A stretch of 64,000 nt of DNA from the NCBI GenBank assembly GCA_027366635.1, contig DAHXNE010000017.1:1-64000 (forward strand), read 5' to 3'. Under the pieces are notes generated by a model, which was given only the letters and a program-made list of their open reading frames with translations, had not been told where the DNA came from and searched no databases. Below are positions 28,965 to 38,016 of the stretch, in pieces. Positions within the stretch are counted from its first letter, which is position 1. The number at the start of each line of letters is the position of its first letter. Source of the DNA: Gammaproteobacteria bacterium. Lineage in GTDB: Bacteria; Pseudomonadota; Gammaproteobacteria; Steroidobacterales; Steroidobacteraceae. A program made the position numbers and the translations under genes.

Positions 28965-31037
28965 ATGGTGAATGACCTGACCAGAACACAGGCGAACGAT
29001 CCAAGAATCGCTTGCTTTACACGCGCGGCCAGGCTTGCGCCGATGTTCGCGACCGCACTGCTGGCCATCGGCGCGCACGCGGCGTTCGCGCGCACTCCTG
29101 CGCGCCGCGCCGCCCGAGCGTCGGCGATCATCAAGGCGGATCTGTTCTCGGATCAGGGCACGATGTACGACAGCAACCAGGAGCCGAGCGCGACGCAGCC
29201 GGTGACCGTGATGCTGCGCACCGGGCACGATAACGTCACCAGCGCGACGATCAAGTACTACGACAGTGGCGATCACGCATTTCATTACGTGCGCATGCGC
29301 AAGCGTGCCACCGATCCAACCGGACGATTCGACTATTGGCAGGGCACGATCCCGGCGGGTCCCGCCGAGAAGTATTACCGGTTCCGGGTGACAAACGGAG
29401 CGCAGACCCTGTGGTACAACGCCGCCGGTGCGAGCACGACTCAGCCGGCGGTTGGCGATTTCTTCATCATTCCGGGATTTCGCACGCCGAACTGGATGAA
29501 GAATGGCGTCATGTACGAGATCTTCGTCGACAGTTTCTACGACGGCGATCCCAGGATTCGGGTCAAGAGCAATCAATACAGGTTTCTCGGCTGTGCGGCC
29601 GAACATCATGCTTGGGGAACCACCACCCGGCCGTGGGTTCGCGGCTGTGGCCAGTATGTCTTCTTTGGCGGCGACCTGGCGGGCATCGAGCAGAAACTCG
29701 GCTACATAAAAAATACCCTGGGCGCGAACATTCTGTATCTCACTCCGATCTTCCAGGCGCCGACCAATCATAAATACGACACGACCAATTATTACAAGGT
29801 GGATCCGTCGTTCGGCACGGCGCGGACGCTGGAGAAACTGATCCACGCCGTGCACGGCGACAAAAACGGTCCAAGGGGCTACATCATTCTCGACGGCGTG
29901 TTCAATCATACCGGCGGCTCAAACTGCTGGTTTGGCCGGTACCGGTACGATCATATCTCGTGCAAGGTCATCGGCGCGTACCAGTCGCGCTCCAGCCCGT
30001 ACTACTCCTGGTACACTTTTCAACACTGGCCGAACCAGTATTCGAGCTTCGAGAACATGGTTCCCGATATGCCGAAGCTGAACTACGGGGCAACGGGCTC
30101 GCCGGTTCGCGAACAGATTTACGCAGCAGCGCATTCAGTGGTGCAGACCTACCTGAAACCGCCTTTTGGAATCGACGGTTGGCGGCTTGACTCGGCGCAG
30201 ATGCTCGACGCGAACGGTGGTCGCGGCAGTGACGCGACCAATCATCAGATCATGCGGCAATTGCGCGCCGCGGTGTTGTCGGTCAATCCGCACGCCGAGA
30301 TCCTGGGCGAGTATTGGGGAAATCCCGCGCCGTGGCTGGACCACGGCAACCAGTGGGACGGAACGATGAACTACAATGGTTTCACCAATCCACTCTCGGA
30401 ATGGATGTGCGGGGTCAACGAAAGCGGTAAGCCGGGGTCCCTCGACGTCAGGCAATTTTCGGCCTGGCTGCATCGGGCGCGTGCCGCGTTGCCCGTGGCG
30501 GCCCAGGAGACCATGACCAACGAACTCGGCACCCATGACACTCCGAGATTCGCGACCCGGTGTGGTGGCGTGCTGGCCAGAAGCGAGCTGGCCATGGTCT
30601 TCCAGTTCACCTACGTCGGGACGCCGACCATCTACTACGGTGATGAGTACGGGATGCGCAGTCCGCCGGGCTTCGACAATCGGCGTACCTTTGAATGGTC
30701 GAAGGCGACGCGACGCGATCCGCCGGTCGCTCTGGCGCACAAGCTCATCATGATCCGTCATCGTTACGCTGCGCTGCGTACCGGATCGTTCATCACCCTG
30801 CTAAAGGACAACCGACAGGATGTCTACGCCTTCGGCCGATTCGATCGCAAACACCGGATCGCCGTGGTGCTGAATGCGTCCGGTCGGCCGCAAACCGTGA
30901 CGGTACCGGTCTGGCAGCTGAGCGACGCGAACGGATCGAAGGTCAGTGACTTGCTGAACAGCACTGCCTATCGAGTGACGGACGGGGTCGTGCGGATTAC
31001 CCTCTCCGGCTATCACGGAGCGATACTCGAACAATAG
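28965..31037 (+). CDS. GH13 alpha-amylase/neopullulanase-type enzyme, exported
   Basis: 690 aa. The N-terminus has a long basic region, a hydrophobic stretch and an A-F-A site near residue 44, so export is likely. Residues about 50-165 form an immunoglobulin-like domain as in neopullulanases and cyclomaltodextrinases, then the GH13 barrel: DGVFNHTGG (region I), GIDGWRLDSAQM with nucleophile D409, EILGEYWG with E449 and LGTHDTPR with D525. It should break longer malto-oligosaccharides or cyclodextrins in the periplasm. The ATG at 28965 has GGAG 4 bp upstream; an earlier in-frame start at 28914 would put the hydrophobic segment too deep. Confidence 0.92.
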   Translation: MVNDLTRTQANDPRIACFTRAARLAPMFATALLAIGAHAAFARTPARRAARASAIIKADLFSDQGTMYDSNQEPSATQPVTVMLRTGHDNVTSATIKYYDSGDHAFHYVRMRKRATDPTGRFDYWQGTIPAGPAEKYYRFRVTNGAQTLWYNAAGASTTQPAVGDFFIIPGFRTPNWMKNGVMYEIFVDSFYDGDPRIRVKSNQYRFLGCAAEHHAWGTTTRPWVRGCGQYVFFGGDLAGIEQKLGYIKNTLGANILYLTPIFQAPTNHKYDTTNYYKVDPSFGTARTLEKLIHAVHGDKNGPRGYIILDGVFNHTGGSNCWFGRYRYDHISCKVIGAYQSRSSPYYSWYTFQHWPNQYSSFENMVPDMPKLNYGATGSPVREQIYAAAHSVVQTYLKPPFGIDGWRLDSAQMLDANGGRGSDATNHQIMRQLRAAVLSVNPHAEILGEYWGNPAPWLDHGNQWDGTMNYNGFTNPLSEWMCGVNESGKPGSLDVRQFSAWLHRARAALPVAAQETMTNELGTHDTPRFATRCGGVLARSELAMVFQFTYVGTPTIYYGDEYGMRSPPGFDNRRTFEWSKATRRDPPVALAHKLIMIRHRYAALRTGSFITLLKDNRQDVYAFGRFDRKHRIAVVLNASGRPQTVTVPVWQLSDANGSKVSDLLNSTAYRVTDGVVRITLSGYHGAILEQ

Positions 31038-31118
31038 CGGGTGGCCCCGCGCATCTTGCATCGACCGTGATATTGTTGCGCTGACGGTCTTGGTCGACGA
31101 CGAAGTGGTTTTCGAGCA

Positions 31119-33377
31119 ATGCATCATCATGCTGGAACGGCCCGAAAGGCGTGGGTTGTAGGGGGCGCGCTGGCGTGCTTCGCCGCGCTAGGCGCGCTGT
31201 ATGCGCCAACGGGCGCCGCGGCGGTCGCGCCGGCGACATTCGGGTCATGGCATTCGACGCTCCGTTGGCAGGGGCGGGAGGCGCGCATAACGCGCTTGGC
31301 GGACGGCGCCTATCTGCTGCGGTCTCCGGCCAGAACGCGCACTATCCGGCGACAGGCCGACCGGACGCGCACCGCGAGCATGCTGTTCGACGCACTGTTT
31401 GCCATGGCGCAAGCGGATTTGCGCAAGGACTCGGTGCGCGCCATCCGCGATCCGGCCTTCAAACACGGCAAACCCATCTTGTGCCGCTGCTTCATCGCGG
31501 GCAAGAAATGGCCGTTCACCTGGACACGCGATGTGTCGTATTCGACCGACCTGGCGTTGTGGCGGTTCGCTCCGACACGCGCCCGCACCTCGCTGCTGTT
31601 CAAGCTCTCACCGGCTCGCGGTGCCGGCGTGCGGCCCGGGCTGTACGTCATGGAGGATACCGGCTCGGGCGGCAGCTGGCCGGTCAGCACGGATCGCGTG
31701 GTCTGGTTTCTCGGGGCGCGCCATCTGCTCGGCAATGCGCGCTTCGCCGCACAGGTCTACCGGGGGCTGAAGGATACCCTGCGGCAGGATCGTCGCTACA
31801 CCTTCGATCCCGCCGTCGGCCTGTATCGGGGCGAGACTTCTTTCCTCGACTGGCGCCAGCAGTCGTATCCGGAGTGGACCGCCCACAACGTGGTGTTCAT
31901 CGCGCAGTCCTATGCGCTCTCGACCAACGTGCTGCATTACGATGCTCTGCGGCTGGCGGCGTCCCTGGCCGGTCAGCACGGGCAACCGGCTCTCTCGCGC
32001 CGCTATCGCCAGCAGGCGACGGCGCTGAAGCAGGCCATCAACCGTCGCTTCTGGCAGCCGGATCGGGATCTGTACATGAGCTACATCGGCGGCCGTGTCC
32101 GCCCGGCGCCCTACGACGCCTACGATCTGCTCGGGCTCGATCTGGCGATCATCAGCGGCGTGGCCGATCCGGCCCGTGCACGGCTCATACTCTCTCACTA
32201 TCCGATCTGGCCGGCCGGGAACCCCGTGATCTGGCCCGAACGGCGCGATCAACCCATCTATCACAACAGCGCGATCTGGCCGTTCGTGAGCGCGTACACC
32301 TTGTGGGCGGCGCGCCGGGTCGAGGACGGGCCGCTGATCGCGCGCGAGGTGCGGTCGCTGATGCGCGGCGCGGCGTTGAGTGGCTCCAACATGGAGAATT
32401 TCACCCTGCTGACGCAATCGACGCACGTGCCGGGCCGGCTCGGGGGCCCGGTGGTCGACTCGCGACGGCAGCTCTGGTCGGTGGCCGGCTATCTCGATAT
32501 GGTGGTGCGCGGGGTTTTCGGCCTGCGCGATGACGGCAGCGTCCGACCCGAGCTGCCGGTCTCGCTCGTTCCGATGCTCTTCGGCCGCCGGCGCGAGATC
32601 AGCCTGACCCTGGGCGCGAGGCGCATCGAGCTCGAGCGACCGCGACACATCACCGGAAATCTGCTCGTTGCCGGATCGCTCAGCCGGCAGGGGCATTTGA
32701 CGCGGGTGCGGCTGGTCGGGCGCCAGGTGACCGCGCCGCCGCTTCGAACGCATGCGCCGATGTATCTGCCGCCGACGCCGCCGGCACCCGTGGTCAAGGC
32801 CGCCAGCGATCACTGGCTCGTACAGTCGCGGGCCGCGGGCTTTTTGTACCTCAATGGCCGCCGCATCGGCTCGATCATCCGACGCAGACGGATCGTTCAG
32901 GTCGACGGTCTGCAGTGCTTCAGCGTGACGGCCCGGGGACCGACGGGTCTGCAGTCTCTGCACAGCCGTAATACCTGCGTCGGCCCGGTGAGTACCGTGC
33001 TGTCATCCTGGCCGCGCCATTGGGTCGCGCCGCGCTCCGGGTCCTACCTGGCGTGGGTCGACTATGACAATCCGAATGGTCCAATCAGCACTGGGATCAC
33101 CGCGGCGGTGCGGCGCATGGTCATCCGCTGCGGCCGCGCCGCCCGGCGGGTCCGGCCCCTGGTCATGCCCCAAAGCGATGGTGTGCAGGCCTCCACGGTG
33201 GTCCACTTCCAGGCCCGCGCCGGAGCACGCTGCACGTTCCGGCTGGTCGGTGGCTTCAACATGAGCAATCTGACGCATTATGCCTACTACACCGGCGGGG
33301 CGGGCGGGCCCGCCGGGCCGCTCGACAGCGCGCAGATCTACGCACTGCGCATCGCGCCGCTCGGCCCCACGTCATGA
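31119..33377 (+). CDS. Exported six-hairpin (alpha/alpha)6 glycosidase, family not assigned
   Basis: 752 aa. A signal peptide (basic start, hydrophobic core 12-35, A-V-A site) is followed by an (alpha/alpha)6-barrel type protein: KKWPFTWTRDVSYSTDLALW, ETSFLDWRQQSYPEW, YHNSAIWPFVSAYTLWAA and DSRRQLWSVAGYLDMV. These resemble the wall motifs of GH15 and related six-hairpin enzymes, so hydrolysis of terminal alpha-glucosyl units is plausible, but I cannot name a GH family. The last 250 residues form a separate beta-rich, Arg-rich domain with paired cysteines (LQCFSV, NTCVG, IRCGRAA, RCTFRL). The stop overlaps the MFS start by 4 bp. Confidence 0.75.
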   Translation: MHHHAGTARKAWVVGGALACFAALGALYAPTGAAAVAPATFGSWHSTLRWQGREARITRLADGAYLLRSPARTRTIRRQADRTRTASMLFDALFAMAQADLRKDSVRAIRDPAFKHGKPILCRCFIAGKKWPFTWTRDVSYSTDLALWRFAPTRARTSLLFKLSPARGAGVRPGLYVMEDTGSGGSWPVSTDRVVWFLGARHLLGNARFAAQVYRGLKDTLRQDRRYTFDPAVGLYRGETSFLDWRQQSYPEWTAHNVVFIAQSYALSTNVLHYDALRLAASLAGQHGQPALSRRYRQQATALKQAINRRFWQPDRDLYMSYIGGRVRPAPYDAYDLLGLDLAIISGVADPARARLILSHYPIWPAGNPVIWPERRDQPIYHNSAIWPFVSAYTLWAARRVEDGPLIAREVRSLMRGAALSGSNMENFTLLTQSTHVPGRLGGPVVDSRRQLWSVAGYLDMVVRGVFGLRDDGSVRPELPVSLVPMLFGRRREISLTLGARRIELERPRHITGNLLVAGSLSRQGHLTRVRLVGRQVTAPPLRTHAPMYLPPTPPAPVVKAASDHWLVQSRAAGFLYLNGRRIGSIIRRRRIVQVDGLQCFSVTARGPTGLQSLHSRNTCVGPVSTVLSSWPRHWVAPRSGSYLAWVDYDNPNGPISTGITAAVRRMVIRCGRAARRVRPLVMPQSDGVQASTVVHFQARAGARCTFRLVGGFNMSNLTHYAYYTGGAGGPAGPLDSAQIYALRIAPLGPTS

Positions 33378-34873
33378 GCGGTAAGCCCGAGCTCTCGTTC
33401 CGGCAAATCTGGAACATGTCCCTCGGGTTTCTCGGTATCCAGTTCGCCTTCGGGCTGCAGACCGCCAACGTCAGCCGCATCTTCCAGACCCTCGGGGCCG
33501 ACATGCAGCAGATCCCCGTGCTCTGGGTGGCCGCCCCGATCACCGGTTTGTTGATGCAGCCGATGATCGGCTACGCCTCGGATCACACTTGGGGTCGCTT
33601 CGGCCGGCGGCGCCCGTATTTCCTCGGCGGCGCGATTCTCACGACTCTGGCGCTGGTGGCGATGCCGAACTCCCCCGCGCTGTGGGTGGCGGCGGTGATG
33701 TTGTGGCTGATGAACGCATCGGTCAACATTTCGATGGAGCCATTTCGCGCGTTCGTCGCCGATCAGCTGCCGACCTCGCAGAGGCCCCTGGGGTTTGCGC
33801 TGCAGAGCTTTTTCATCGGTGTCGGTGGAGTGCTCTCCTCGATCCTGCCATGGGTGCTGGCTCGCTTTGGCGTTGCCAATGTGGCGCCGGCCGGGCAGAT
33901 TCCGGACACCGTGCGCATCGCATTCTATGCCGGGGGTGCGGTGATGCTGGCAGCCGTGGCATGGACCGTGTTCACCACGCGCGAATATCCGCCCGAGCGG
34001 CTGCACAGTTTCAGCGATTCGCTGCCGGCGCATGCGGACGCCGATGTGTCTGGCGCCTGGCGGCCGGGGCTGGCGCTGCTCGTGGTGGGCGCCACCGGCG
34101 TGTTCGTCATCTGGCATCTCTCCCTCGACGCGCAGTTGTACCTGCTGGCCGGGGGTCTGGCCGTGGCCGGCGCACTCTATTTGTGGTTGAGCCGCACGCG
34201 CTCTCGGGGCGTAACGCGCCAGGTCATGACCGACCTGTACGGCATGCCGGGCCCGATGCGGCGTCTGGCTTGGGTGCAGTTCTTCTCCTGGTTCGCGATG
34301 TTCGCCCTGTGGCTGTACGCCACGCCGGCGGTGACTTCGGTGCAGTTCGGCAGCAGTAATCCACTGTCGGCGGCGTATAACGCGGGCGCCAATTGGGCGG
34401 ATGTGCTCGCGGGCGCGTACAGTGGCTTTGCCGTCCTGGCGGCTCTGGTGATCCCGCTGATGGTGCGAGCCGCGGGCCTGCGCTGGAGCCACGTGATCAA
34501 CCTCGCGGCGGCGGCGCTGGGGTTGATCTCTTTCGTCTGGATCCGCAATCCCGACTGGCTGCTGCTGTCGATGCTCGGAGTGGGCTTCGGCTGGGCGTCG
34601 ATCCTGTCGCTCCCTTACACGCTGCTTGCGGACAACCTGCCGGCCGAGAAGATGGGCGTGTACATGGGCATGTTCAACTTCTTCATCACCATTCCCCAGA
34701 TTCTGGCGGCGAGCGTGCTCGGGGTGCTGCTGCACGCGTTCTTTGAAAATCAGCCGGTGTACGGCCTGGTGCTCGGCGGAGTCAGCCTCCTGATCGCGGG
34801 CCTGTGCACGTTGCGCGTTGCCGAGCCGGGCGCCGGAGCGCTGGCCGCGCGCGTGCCGGCCCAACTGACCTGA
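33374..34873 (+). CDS. MFS sugar permease (MalA/SLC45-like)
   Basis: 499 aa with about twelve hydrophobic helices. The N-terminal WNMSLGFLGIQFAFGLQ and the loop GYASDHTWGRFGRRRPYF (D-x-x-x-x-R-x-G-R-R-R-P) are the hallmarks of the disaccharide permease group found in TonB-linked maltose loci. It probably brings maltose or short maltodextrins across the inner membrane by proton symport. It is translationally coupled to the glycosidase gene by a 4-bp overlap and ends the sugar locus. Confidence 0.92.
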   Translation: MSGKPELSFRQIWNMSLGFLGIQFAFGLQTANVSRIFQTLGADMQQIPVLWVAAPITGLLMQPMIGYASDHTWGRFGRRRPYFLGGAILTTLALVAMPNSPALWVAAVMLWLMNASVNISMEPFRAFVADQLPTSQRPLGFALQSFFIGVGGVLSSILPWVLARFGVANVAPAGQIPDTVRIAFYAGGAVMLAAVAWTVFTTREYPPERLHSFSDSLPAHADADVSGAWRPGLALLVVGATGVFVIWHLSLDAQLYLLAGGLAVAGALYLWLSRTRSRGVTRQVMTDLYGMPGPMRRLAWVQFFSWFAMFALWLYATPAVTSVQFGSSNPLSAAYNAGANWADVLAGAYSGFAVLAALVIPLMVRAAGLRWSHVINLAAAALGLISFVWIRNPDWLLLSMLGVGFGWASILSLPYTLLADNLPAEKMGVYMGMFNFFITIPQILAASVLGVLLHAFFENQPVYGLVLGGVSLLIAGLCTLRVAEPGAGALAARVPAQLT

Positions 34874-34998
34874 TGTCCTGAGAATTCGTATGCCCCCGAA
34901 CGGCAAGGGGCTTGGGCACCCCGCCGGGCGGTGAATCGGCACATTTCGCGCGGATTCGCCTGGGCCCCGCGCGCCCGCTGATCGGTTATGCTCCCGCC

Positions 34999-35781
34999 AT
35001 GCTGATCGAGCGCATCTGGACGGGCAACGCCTACCGAAACTTCCACTATCTGGTGGCCTGCCCCGAAACCGGCGAGGCGCTCGCCATCGATCCGCTCGAA
35101 TGGCGGCTGTGCCTGGCCGCGGCGCGCCAGCGCGGCTGGACGATCACCCAGATCCTCAATACCCATGAGCACCGCGACCACACCGGGGGCAATGCGGGGC
35201 TGGTGAGCGCCACAGGCGCCAAGTTGCTGGCCCATGCCGCGGCGCACATCGACGGCATCGATCGCGGGCTCGCGGCCGGCGAGATGATCCGCGTCGGCCG
35301 GCTCGACCTCGAATGCCTGGACACACCGGGACACACGCTCGCGCACGTGTGCCTGCTCGCGCATGGTGATCGTCCGGCACTGTTCAGCGGCGACACGCTG
35401 TTCAACGCCGGGGCGGGCAACTGCCACAACGGTGGCGACCCGGAGCGTCTCTACGAGACTTTCAGCGCAATCCTGGCCCGGTTGCCGGATCAGACCCGAG
35501 TCTACCCGGGCCACGAATATCTGTCGCGCAATCTCGCGTTCACCCTCGACCGGGAGCCGGACAATGATGCGGCGCGAACGCTGCTGACCGCCGTGCGCTC
35601 GGTCGAGCCCGGCGACGTGCCGGTGACCACGCTCGCCGACGAGAAGCAGATCAACACCTTCCTGCGGCTCGACAGCCCCACGCTGATCGAGCGGCTTCGC
35701 GCAACAGCTGCGGATCTCGGCGCCCAGCCGAGCGCGCGCGCGGTCTTTATCAGACTGCGCGAGCTGCGTAACCGCTGGTAG
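34999..35781 (+). CDS. gloB: Hydroxyacylglutathione hydrolase (glyoxalase II)
   Basis: 260 aa metallo-beta-lactamase-fold enzyme. The metal ligands are in NTHEHRDHTGG (H-x-H-x-D-H), the DTPGHTLAH histidine, FSGDTLFNAG and the YPGHEY histidine. It splits S-lactoylglutathione to lactate and glutathione. The C-terminal helical domain carries the glutathione-binding residues (TFLRLDSPTL). The ATG at 34999 was chosen over an upstream frame start at 34912. It is followed 15 bp later by uvrD. Confidence 0.95.
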   Translation: MLIERIWTGNAYRNFHYLVACPETGEALAIDPLEWRLCLAAARQRGWTITQILNTHEHRDHTGGNAGLVSATGAKLLAHAAAHIDGIDRGLAAGEMIRVGRLDLECLDTPGHTLAHVCLLAHGDRPALFSGDTLFNAGAGNCHNGGDPERLYETFSAILARLPDQTRVYPGHEYLSRNLAFTLDREPDNDAARTLLTAVRSVEPGDVPVTTLADEKQINTFLRLDSPTLIERLRATAADLGAQPSARAVFIRLRELRNRW

Positions 35782-35796
35782 TACAATGCCCCGCCC

Positions 35797-38016
35797 ATGA
35801 GTGCCGATCCGATCCTCGAGCCCCTGAACACGGCCCAGCGCGCCGCCGTGACCGCACCCCTCGGCCCGGTGCTGGTGCTGGCCGGCGCGGGCAGCGGCAA
35901 GACGCGCGTGCTGACCCACCGTATCGCGTGGCTGATCCGCGCGCACGATGTCTCACCTCATTCGATCCTGGCGGTGACCTTCACCAACAAGGCGGCCGGC
36001 GAGATGCGCACGCGCGTCGAGGGTCTGCTCGGCATGCCGCCCGGGGTGTTGTGGATCGGCACGTTCCATGGCATCGCGCACCGCCTGTTGCGGCGGCACT
36101 GGCGCGAGGCGGGGCTCGTCGAGAGCTTCCAGATCCTCGACGCCGAAGACCAGCAGCGCCTGATCAAGAAACTGCTCAAGGCCGAGCAGCTCGACGAGAC
36201 TCGCTGGGCGCCGCGCGAGGTCCAGTGGTTCATCAATTCGAACAAGGACGAGGGTCGCCGGCCGCGCAGCCTCAAGGCTGGCAACGATCCGACTCGTGCG
36301 CAGATGATCCGGCTGTACACGTTGTACGAAGAGGCGTGTGCGCGCAGCGGGCTCGTTGATTTCGCCGAGCTGCTGCTGCGCTCGTTCGAGCTCTGGCGCG
36401 ATCAGCCGGCGATCCTGCAGCACTACCGCCAGCGCTTCCGCCACGTGTTGGTCGACGAGTTCCAGGATACGAACACCATTCAATATGCCTGGCTGAAGCT
36501 GCTGGTCGGCTCGGAATCATGTCCGTTCGTCGTCGGTGACGACGACCAATCGGTCTACGGCTGGCGCGGCGCGCGCGTGGAGAACCTGCAGCAGTTCGGG
36601 CGTGACTTCCCTGCCGTCAGTCTGTTTCGCCTGGAGCAAAATTACCGCTCCACCGGTGCAATCCTCGCGGCCGCGAACGGACTGATCGCCAATAATGCCG
36701 GGCGGCTCGGTAAAACGCTGTGGACGAACGGCGCGCAGGGCGAGCCGATCCGGTTGTACGCCGCCTTCAACGAGCGCGACGAGGCCGAGTTCGTCTGCCA
36801 GCGCATCCGCGAGCACTTGGCGCACGGCGGAGCACATCGCGACGCCGCCGTCCTGTACCGCTCGAACGCGCAGTCGCGCGTATTCGAGGAAATCTTCCTC
36901 AGCGCCCGTATGCCCTATCGCGTGTACGGCGGTCTGCGATTCTTCGAGCGCGCCGAGATCAAAGATGCGCTCGCGTATTTGCGGCTGATCGTCAATCGCC
37001 GCGACGACGCCTCGTTCGAGCGGGTGGTGAACCTGCCGACCCGGGGCATCGGCGCCAAGAGTCTCGACACCGTGCGTGCCGCGGCGCGCACGGCCGGAAT
37101 CCCTCTGTGGGAAGCCACGGGCGCATGCCTCGGCGAAGCCCTGGGAGCACGGGCGTCGGCGGCGATGCGCGGATTCATGGAGCTGATCGAGCGGCTCGCC
37201 GTGGAAGTCGCCGGGCTCGCCCTGCATGAGCAGGTCGACCGCATGCTCGCCGCGACCGGCTTGATCGAGTTCCACCGGCGTGACAACGCCGACCGGGGTG
37301 AGGCGCGCGTCGAAAACCTGGAGGAATTGGTCAGTGCGGCCCGGGGCTTCGGCGGCGAGCGCCTTGAGACCGAACTGCCGCCGCTCGAGGCGTTTCTCGC
37401 CCACGTGACCCTCGAGTCCGGCGAAGGACAGGCGGATGCATGGGAGGACTGTGTGCAGATGATGACGCTGCACACGGCGAAAGGCCTGGAATTCCCCATC
37501 GTGTTCCTGTGCGGCATGGAGGACGGGCTGTTTCCTCACCAGCGCTCGATCGCAAATCTCGACGGGCTGGAGGAAGAGCGCCGACTTTGTTACGTCGGCA
37601 TGACCCGGGCGATGCGCCAGCTGTATCTCACGTACGCGGAGCAGCGGCGGCTGCACGGTATCGACAGCTTCAGCCAACCGTCGCGGTTCATCAAGGAAAC
37701 GCCGGAGGACCTCATCGAGGAAGTCCGGCCGCGCCTGCAGGTACGCCGACCGGTGGCGCCGGGCCGGTTTGCCCGGGCCACGGGCGCCGAGCAGGCGGCA
37801 CCGCACCGCCACGCCGAATACTCCTCCGCCAGGCTTCGTGACCCGCCGCCAGCGCCCGGGATGCGGCTCGGGGCCCGCGTCCGGCACGGCAAGTTCGGCG
37901 AAGGCGTGATCCTGACCCTCGAGGGCTCCGGCCCGCAGGCGCGCGTGCAGGTGAACTTCGAGCGTCAGGGTCCGAAGTGGCTGGTGATGCAGTACGCCAA
38001 ACTCGAACCGCTATGA
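35797..38016 (+). CDS. uvrD: DNA helicase II (UvrD)
   Basis: 739 aa superfamily 1A helicase for mismatch and nucleotide excision repair. Motifs: the Q motif LNTAQRAAV, Walker A GAGSGKTRVLTHR, AVTFTNKAAGEM, IGTFHGIAHRLLR, LVDEFQDTN (II), GDDDQSVYGWRGA (III), LEQNYRS (IV), LHTAKGLEFPIVFLCGMEDGLFP (V) and EEERRLCYVGMTRA (VI). The C-terminal HGKFGEGVI segment forms a Tudor-like domain that binds RNA polymerase in UvrD. It is longer than Rep, which supports UvrD. The stop overlaps trkA by 4 bp. Confidence 0.95.
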   Translation: MSADPILEPLNTAQRAAVTAPLGPVLVLAGAGSGKTRVLTHRIAWLIRAHDVSPHSILAVTFTNKAAGEMRTRVEGLLGMPPGVLWIGTFHGIAHRLLRRHWREAGLVESFQILDAEDQQRLIKKLLKAEQLDETRWAPREVQWFINSNKDEGRRPRSLKAGNDPTRAQMIRLYTLYEEACARSGLVDFAELLLRSFELWRDQPAILQHYRQRFRHVLVDEFQDTNTIQYAWLKLLVGSESCPFVVGDDDQSVYGWRGARVENLQQFGRDFPAVSLFRLEQNYRSTGAILAAANGLIANNAGRLGKTLWTNGAQGEPIRLYAAFNERDEAEFVCQRIREHLAHGGAHRDAAVLYRSNAQSRVFEEIFLSARMPYRVYGGLRFFERAEIKDALAYLRLIVNRRDDASFERVVNLPTRGIGAKSLDTVRAAARTAGIPLWEATGACLGEALGARASAAMRGFMELIERLAVEVAGLALHEQVDRMLAATGLIEFHRRDNADRGEARVENLEELVSAARGFGGERLETELPPLEAFLAHVTLESGEGQADAWEDCVQMMTLHTAKGLEFPIVFLCGMEDGLFPHQRSIANLDGLEEERRLCYVGMTRAMRQLYLTYAEQRRLHGIDSFSQPSRFIKETPEDLIEEVRPRLQVRRPVAPGRFARATGAEQAAPHRHAEYSSARLRDPPPAPGMRLGARVRHGKFGEGVILTLEGSGPQARVQVNFERQGPKWLVMQYAKLEPL

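Noticed and set aside
34882-34893. GAATTCGTATGC after the MFS gene as a fourth LacI operator
   Set aside because: It breaks the central ATACGTAT palindrome and precedes gloB, not a sugar gene; a degenerate chance match is more likely.
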